Shown here: one piece after another, positions 7,027 through 11,136 of the stretch
Layout of the letters: every line of letters begins with the position of its first letter
Position numbering within the stretch: the stretch's first letter is position 1
Source: an uncultured Anaerostipes sp.
GTDB lineage: Bacteria; Bacillota; Clostridia; Lachnospirales; Lachnospiraceae
Assembly: GCA_900756035.1 (NCBI GenBank)
Contig: CAAEIR010000117.1
Location: forward strand, 1-11,136
Direction of reading: 5' to 3'
Length of the DNA stretch: 11,136 nucleotides
Made by a program: the position numbers and the translations under genes
The notes under the pieces: model-generated
What the model was told of the DNA's origin: nothing
What the model saw: the letters and a program-made list of their open reading frames with translations, nothing else
Database searches by the model: none

Positions 7027-8949
7027 CTAATTAAAAATATTGTTTTCCTCTGTTATGTAAAGCAATAATTCTCTGTAGCTTTTCATATATCGGATTCTAT
7101 CAATCACATCCGAATCTTTGGCAACTTCCAGAATGTCATCATACAATCTGACTAATACCGTGTCGTTTTCCATTGATTCGGGAATTCCTAACATAATGAC
7201 TAATTTTACCTCTTCATATTCCGTATCCAGAAGCTTCTCCGGAAACACTCCAAGTCCAAGTGTAAGTTTTGGCAAAAGATTTTTCGTATGCGGAAACGCG
7301 ATATTCTGATCTAAGATCATGGTTGAATATTCTTCTCTTGTTGCAACTCTCTTTGCATACCCCGCATCCAGCTCTCCCTGACGAATCAGAGACTTTGCCA
7401 TCGTGTCTACATTTTCCTCATAGGAAGCATTCGAATCCAGAACAAAAAAACGATTCTCATCCAACAGATTTAAAAACAGTGAATCGATTCCTCTGCGGAT
7501 TGTTCGGCCTGCATCTGATAAATATCTCATATTTTCAAATTTTCTCTGAATATACTCTTTATCAAATACCTCTTCCATAAAGATTACCGGCGTTTTTGTA
7601 TCCAGATTTAATTCCGTCGTTGTTACAATGTAATCAAAGGCATTTTTCTTGTGATTTTCAAAATTACCATTGTAAAAAAATTCAAATTCAGGTTCCACAT
7701 CAAAAACTTTTTTCAACTGATTCTGAATCAGCCTTCCGATAATCTTGCCGGACCCACAAACGATTGCAATTTTGCAATGTTTTCTTTCCGGCTCCTGTTC
7801 CGTCAGGAAGACTCCAAAATAGGCGGCCAAAAATCCCATCTCATCTTCTGTAATTTCTATATTTTCCCGTTTTTCAATGACTTCTTTTCCAATTTCCGCC
7901 ATCTTAAATGCCAGCGTGTATTGGTTCTTAAAATCTTCTGCCATTGCATTGTGAATATGCAGCCCGTACTTTAAGCGATTGATCATAAAAAATACATGAT
8001 AAACAAAATCATCAAATAATTCATTGGCAATCACCGTCACATCCAATTCTTTCTGAATTCGTTCCAGCATCTCTATAATAAGATCTGCAACTTCCTCAGA
8101 TACTCCGATGCGCTGTTCAATCTCCTGTGTATTTGCAGGAGTTCTCATACCGGCAATGGAGATACAAAGAAAAATACGTTCTTCTTTTGGGATCGTGTAT
8201 CCTTTCACTTCTTCAATTTCTGTCAAAAATTCATCAACAATCTCATATGCCTGATTTTCATATAACTCCAGATATTTCTCTTCCAGTCTCGTGATAATAT
8301 GTCCGCTCTCCATCCGCTGAATCATCACTACAAAAAAGCGAAAGAAGAAGCTGAATCCCAATGCATCCATCCCGAGTTTCTTTTGAAAATCATATAGCTT
8401 TTCTCTGACTGTTTTGCCCAAAGGAAAATTCAAATACAAATGTTCATAAATATTTTCAAGTATGAACATACGAATATGAAACTCTTCTCCTACCAGACTA
8501 AGTCCCGTGTTAGCTTTTCCCTTAATTTTTAACTGATATTTCCCGATAATCTTTCGAAGCTTATTAATATCGCTAATCGCCGTTGTCCTTCCGACTTTCA
8601 TCTCTTCTGATAAGTCATCCGTCAAATACGGCTCCTGCGTTTCCATCAACTGCCAGAACAAATATGCCATTCTCGTCTGAGTTGAATTAAACAAATCATC
8701 CTGTTCAAAAATTCGATTCCGAATTTCCAGAAATCCCTTCTGATCAAAGACAATCAATTTACAATCACCCTTCTGACTGCTAATCGTAGCATATCCACCC
8801 AGAAGAAGATTTAACTCCTTTACATCGTTTCGAACCGTCTTTGTTGATACGTTTAGTTTCCCTGCAAGTTTTTCAATGCTGCATACAGACTGCATCTCGA
8901 TGTTTTTTAAAATTGCTGCGACTCTGTTTTCTTCTTGAAAAAGCTTCAT
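7027..8949 (-). CDS. gutR: PRD-domain transcriptional activator of the sorbitol operon (MtlR/GutR type)
   Basis: This 640-residue regulator has, in order, an HTH_11 domain (about 5-60, SIEKLAGKLNVSTKTVRNDV), an Mga-like HTH (about 90-155), PRD1 (about 180-290), PRD2 (about 295-395), a galactitol-EIIB-like domain (about 391-480, IAIVCGSGK with Cys398) and a mannitol/fructose EIIA-like domain (about 500-640, NIAFPHT with His554). It should bind DNA rather than act as a BglG-type RNA antiterminator, because it starts with HTH domains. Phosphorylation by HPr and the EII proteins would tune activity. Of the four usual PRD histidines only His318 in PRD2 remains; the other positions are Phe205, Ser264 and Tyr377. 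In MtlR the PRD2 histidine, EIIB cysteine and EIIA histidine are, as I recall, the functional sites. It follows gutF by 32 bases and precedes gutM by 18. Confidence 0.92.
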   Translation of the reverse strand: MKLFQEENRVAAILKNIEMQSVCSIEKLAGKLNVSTKTVRNDVKELNLLLGGYATISSQKGDCKLIVFDQKGFLEIRNRIFEQDDLFNSTQTRMAYLFWQLMETQEPYLTDDLSEEMKVGRTTAISDINKLRKIIGKYQLKIKGKANTGLSLVGEEFHIRMFILENIYEHLYLNFPLGKTVREKLYDFQKKLGMDALGFSFFFRFFVVMIQRMESGHIITRLEEKYLELYENQAYEIVDEFLTEIEEVKGYTIPKEERIFLCISIAGMRTPANTQEIEQRIGVSEEVADLIIEMLERIQKELDVTVIANELFDDFVYHVFFMINRLKYGLHIHNAMAEDFKNQYTLAFKMAEIGKEVIEKRENIEITEDEMGFLAAYFGVFLTEQEPERKHCKIAIVCGSGKIIGRLIQNQLKKVFDVEPEFEFFYNGNFENHKKNAFDYIVTTTELNLDTKTPVIFMEEVFDKEYIQRKFENMRYLSDAGRTIRRGIDSLFLNLLDENRFFVLDSNASYEENVDTMAKSLIRQGELDAGYAKRVATREEYSTMILDQNIAFPHTKNLLPKLTLGLGVFPEKLLDTEYEEVKLVIMLGIPESMENDTVLVRLYDDILEVAKDSDVIDRIRYMKSYRELLLYITEENNIFN

Positions 8950-8981
8950 CGGTTATCCTTTCCATCAGTTAATTATTTTAA

Positions 8982-9797
8982 TTATCCTCTGGTTTTTCCT
9001 CCGGCTACGTTAATCGTAACTCCATGGACATAAGAAGCTCTCTCACTTGCAAGATATACGCACATATCTGCAACTTCAGATAACTTTCCGGAACGTCCCA
9101 AAGGTGTTGTTGATGTTTTTGCATATCCAGCTCTTAAATCATCAACGGTAATTCCTCTTGTGTAAGCTAACGCTGACTCGTAAGCAATGGTACGAAGTCC
9201 TGTAGCTTCCATGATTCCAGGAGCAACTCCTACAACTCTGACTCCCTGTTTTCCTAATTCTTTTGCCCATGATCTGGTCAGTGAATTCACTGCATTCTTG
9301 GTAGCTGCATAAACACTCTGTCCCTCAGATCCTTCTAATCCACTTTCTGAAGACATGTTAATGATCACACCAGATCCTTTTTCTGTTAAAACACGTCCAA
9401 CAGCCTGTGCACAGAAGAACACACCTTTTAAGTTTACATTGCAAACTTTATCCCATACAGCTTCATCTAACTCGTACTGTCCTTTTGGATCTTTTGGATC
9501 AACCAGCAGACGAGGAATATTGATTCCTGCATTATTTACTAAAACGTCGATTGTACCAAAAGTTTCTTTTGCTTTCTGTACCATTGCCTCTACATCTGCT
9601 GCCTTTGTTACATCTGTTTTCACGTAGAGTAATTTTCCTTCTGCTGCATCCATTTCCGGTGCTTCCGGTGCCATGTCAGAGATCACAACATTGGCTCCTA
9701 CATTCAGAAATCCCTGTGCAACTGCTTTTCCGATTCCGGATGCACCTCCAGTTACAACAACTGTCTTGTCCTCAAGTTTTAACCAAGATTCGCTCAT
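8982..9797 (-). CDS. srlD: Sorbitol-6-phosphate 2-dehydrogenase (short-chain dehydrogenase/reductase)
   Basis: This is a 271-residue classical SDR, named gutF in lactobacilli. The nucleotide-binding TGGASGIG lies at 16-23, and Asp41 at the end of the second strand favours NAD(H) over NADP(H). NNAG lies at 88-91, and the catalytic residues are Asn122, Ser150, Tyr163 and Lys167 (YAATK). The fold alone does not give the substrate. First position in a sorbitol PTS operon indicates oxidation of D-sorbitol-6-phosphate to D-fructose-6-phosphate, feeding glycolysis. The inserted PRLLVDPKDPKGQYELDEAVW segment (95-115) and the long LRTIAYESALAYTRGITVDDLRAGY segment (201-225) look like substrate-loop regions. 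The start follows AAGGAGG (9810-9804) at 6 bases. It is the first gene of the operon and its codon choice looks strongly biased, suggesting high expression when induced. Confidence 0.88.
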   Translation of the reverse strand: MSESWLKLEDKTVVVTGGASGIGKAVAQGFLNVGANVVISDMAPEAPEMDAAEGKLLYVKTDVTKAADVEAMVQKAKETFGTIDVLVNNAGINIPRLLVDPKDPKGQYELDEAVWDKVCNVNLKGVFFCAQAVGRVLTEKGSGVIINMSSESGLEGSEGQSVYAATKNAVNSLTRSWAKELGKQGVRVVGVAPGIMEATGLRTIAYESALAYTRGITVDDLRAGYAKTSTTPLGRSGKLSEVADMCVYLASERASYVHGVTINVAGGKTRG

Positions 9798-9840
9798 TAT
9801 AATCCTCCTTTATATTTGCATTTCTTTGCTTCATGAGTTT

Positions 9841-9869
9841 ATTATAATGAGCGCCTCACAAAAATTTAA
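9841..9869 (-). promoter_or_regulatory. Promoter of the sorbitol (gut) operon
   Basis: A perfect -10 box TATAAT (9846-9841, minus strand) is preceded at 17 bases by a poor -35 (TTAAAT, 9869-9864). A good -10 with a weak -35 is typical of promoters that need an activator. The predicted start is near 9834, giving a leader of about 36 bases with no terminator or antiterminator structure. That suits control by a DNA-binding GutR. Confidence 0.6.
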
Positions 9870-9883
9870 TATGGTCATTTTCC

Positions 9884-9902
9884 CGCCAAAAGAAATTTGG
9901 CG
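9884..9902. promoter_or_regulatory. Candidate GutR operator (perfect 7-bp inverted repeat)
   Basis: CGCCAAA (9884-9890) and TTTGGCG (9896-9902) are perfect complementary arms separated by 5 bases, centred about 59 bases before the predicted gut start site. The repeat begins 8 bases beyond the dacF stop and is followed on the minus strand by GGAAAATGACC rather than a T run. An activator-binding site is therefore more likely than a terminator for dacF. Binding by GutR is inference. Confidence 0.5.
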
Positions 9903-9909
9903 AACTGTT

Positions 9910-11079
9910 TTAAAAATACTGCTTCGCAATCTTTTGAAAACTGGTGAAAAAGTCCATTTTCTCTATAGTTTCCGATGCGGTTATCTTTTCTTTTTTCAAG
10001 ATCCTGCCTCCGCTTTCGTAAGTAATTATTCCGATCGTCTGCCCTTTTTTCACCGGCGCTTCCAGAGAATATTTTTTAATTGTCCGGGTTATTTTGGAAG
10101 AACGGCCTTTTATATTTAAGATTTTTGTCGAGATCTCTGCCGGATACAACACTGTATTTTTCTTTCCTTTCGTCACAGGAATCTCCCCAATTTCTTTCGA
10201 TGTAGTCTTTTGACAAATCACCTGACAGTTGGCAAATCCATAATCCAAGAGGGCACTGGTATCTTTGATCCTTGTCTTGGAATCATCACTTGCCATAACA
10301 ACCGCAATCAGATCTACCCCATTTCTTGTGGCAGTCGCACTTAAACAAAATTTTGCCGTGCTGGTACTTCCCGTTTTCAATCCGGTACACCCGGAATACT
10401 GACGAATCATCTTATTTGTATTGCTGAGTCCGAATTCTGTCTCTCCTTTTTTCGTCTTATGAGTAATAGTATCCATCCATATCTTTGTGTAGCGAAAGAT
10501 TTTCGGATGTTTTTCCGTCAGCTCTCTGGACATCAGCGCTATGTCATAAGCAGTTGTCTCATGTCCGTTTTCATCCAGTCCACAGGCATTTTTAAACGTT
10601 GTATTCTTCATTCCAAGCTTCTTTGCTTCCTGATTCATTCGCTTTACAAATCCGGCTTCGCTTCCTGACAAGTGCTCCGCCAAAGCTACTACTGCATCAT
10701 TGGCACTGGATATAACAACACACTTTATCAGCGCCTCGACCGTCTGCTCTTCTCCCGGTTCTAAGAAAACCTGAGATCCTCCCATGGAAGCAGCATGTTC
10801 ACTGACAGTTACCTTATCTGACAGTTTTATTTTCCCACTGTCAAGGTCCTGAAAAATCAAAAGCAGTGACATAACTTTTGTAACACTTGCCGGAGGCAGT
10901 TTTTTATCTTTGGACTTCTCAAACATAATTGTCCCTGTGTCAGCCTCCATCACAACTGCGGATTTCGCAGTCAGATTAAGAGCCGGCGCTGAAACCTTCA
11001 CAAGTTCCGGCTCCTGTCCCCACACCGCACTTTGAATCAAAAAACAAAATATCAAAATTCCTGCAGCAATTCGTTTCAT
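9910..11079 (-). CDS. dacF: D-alanyl-D-alanine carboxypeptidase, DacF-like (penicillin-binding protein)
   Basis: This secreted serine DD-peptidase removes the terminal D-alanine from peptidoglycan stem peptides. The 389-residue protein has a signal peptide (residues 1-21, MKRIAAGILIFCFLIQSAVWG) and the three penicillin-binding motifs: SVTK (65-68, catalytic Ser65), SAN (125-127) and KTG (235-237). A C-terminal beta-rich PBP5-C domain (about 290-370) is followed by a short tail (TIEKMDFFTSFQKIAKQYF) that could be a membrane-associating end. The start at 11079 gives a 6-base spacer from GAGG (11089-11086); the adjacent ATG at 11082 leaves only 3. Whether this is the sporulation enzyme DacF or a vegetative DacA cannot be told from sequence alone; proximity to scpAB favours the DacF group. 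Confidence 0.9.
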   Translation of the reverse strand: MKRIAAGILIFCFLIQSAVWGQEPELVKVSAPALNLTAKSAVVMEADTGTIMFEKSKDKKLPPASVTKVMSLLLIFQDLDSGKIKLSDKVTVSEHAASMGGSQVFLEPGEEQTVEALIKCVVISSANDAVVALAEHLSGSEAGFVKRMNQEAKKLGMKNTTFKNACGLDENGHETTAYDIALMSRELTEKHPKIFRYTKIWMDTITHKTKKGETEFGLSNTNKMIRQYSGCTGLKTGSTSTAKFCLSATATRNGVDLIAVVMASDDSKTRIKDTSALLDYGFANCQVICQKTTSKEIGEIPVTKGKKNTVLYPAEISTKILNIKGRSSKITRTIKKYSLEAPVKKGQTIGIITYESGGRILKKEKITASETIEKMDFFTSFQKIAKQYF

Positions 11080-11098
11080 CATACACCTCAAACATCTT

Positions 11099-11127
11099 AT
11101 GTTATAATGTAGTATCAGAAGAAACAA
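11099..11127 (-). promoter_or_regulatory. Possible promoter of dacF
   Basis: TTGTTT (11127-11122), a 17-base spacer and TAACAT (11104-11099) read on the minus strand resemble a sigma-A promoter. An overlapping TATAAC (11106-11101) would give a short 15-base spacer. The window ends just upstream, so other promoters cannot be excluded. Confidence 0.4.
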
Positions 11128-11136
11128 TTTATACAT

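Noticed and set aside
9772..9834. 20-codon minus-strand ORF starting at the predicted gut mRNA 5' end and overlapping gutF out of frame
   Set aside because: It has no ribosome binding site, because its ATG is at the transcription start, and its composition is uninformative.
9847..9863. Catabolite (cre) site in the gut promoter
   Set aside because: The best candidate mismatches the TGWAANCGNTNWCA consensus at core positions; no convincing cre site is seen.
9884..9902. Terminator for dacF
   Set aside because: The hairpin is good but is followed by GGAAAATGACC rather than a T tract on the minus strand, and has no T tract on the plus strand.
9798..9909. BglG-type antiterminator RNA or riboswitch in front of gutF
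   Set aside because: The leader is only about 36 bases with no terminator stem, and GutR carries HTH domains rather than an RNA-binding CAT domain.
9673..10119. Open frame of 148 codons on the plus strand across the gutF start and dacF end
   Set aside because: It crosses two well-supported minus-strand genes and their promoter, and the protein has no family features.

Overview
The window is a low-to-moderate GC stretch of a Firmicute chromosome, most likely a Clostridia member of the Lachnospiraceae type. That placement is an inference from the protein style, strong AGGAGG ribosome binding sites, the scpAB and sporulation-type DD-carboxypeptidase neighbourhood, and the form of the acetolactate synthase. 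All twelve genes lie on the minus strand, so transcription runs from high to low coordinates. I see no plus-strand gene, RNA gene, CRISPR array, transposase or integrase.

Reading in the direction of transcription, the window opens with a DacF-like D-alanyl-D-alanine carboxypeptidase (11079-9910), a secreted peptidoglycan-trimming enzyme. Next comes a complete sorbitol (D-glucitol) utilisation operon (9797-4568). It encodes sorbitol-6-phosphate dehydrogenase (gutF/srlD), a PRD-type DNA-binding regulator (gutR), GutM, the split membrane permease (gutC/srlA and gutB/srlE) and the phosphocarrier EIIA (gutA/srlB). The order F-R-M-C-B-A is the one I know from the Lactobacillus casei gut operon. A promoter-like sequence with a perfect 7-bp inverted repeat centred near -59 precedes gutF. 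A clear rho-independent terminator (4523-4481) follows gutA. The enzymes would import sorbitol as sorbitol-6-phosphate and oxidise it to fructose-6-phosphate.

Below a 265-bp intergenic region with a good promoter (TTGTAA-17-TAAAAT) lies a second tightly packed operon. It encodes a membrane-anchored metallophosphoesterase of the YkuE type, the condensin subunits ScpA and ScpB, and the large and small subunits of biosynthetic acetolactate synthase (ilvB, ilvN; ilvN runs off the window end). ScpB and IlvB are separated by one base, so branched-chain amino-acid synthesis appears to be transcribed, and perhaps translationally coupled, with chromosome segregation genes. No T-box leader is present in front of ilvB.

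Nothing here looks like a wholly new system. The points most worth checking are: the sorbitol cassette between dacF and scpAB; the candidate GutR operator; the loss of three of four PRD histidines in GutR; the EIIA whose only histidine is not the site I recall being annotated in E. coli; the four-cysteine insertion in IlvB; and the scpB-ilvB coupling.
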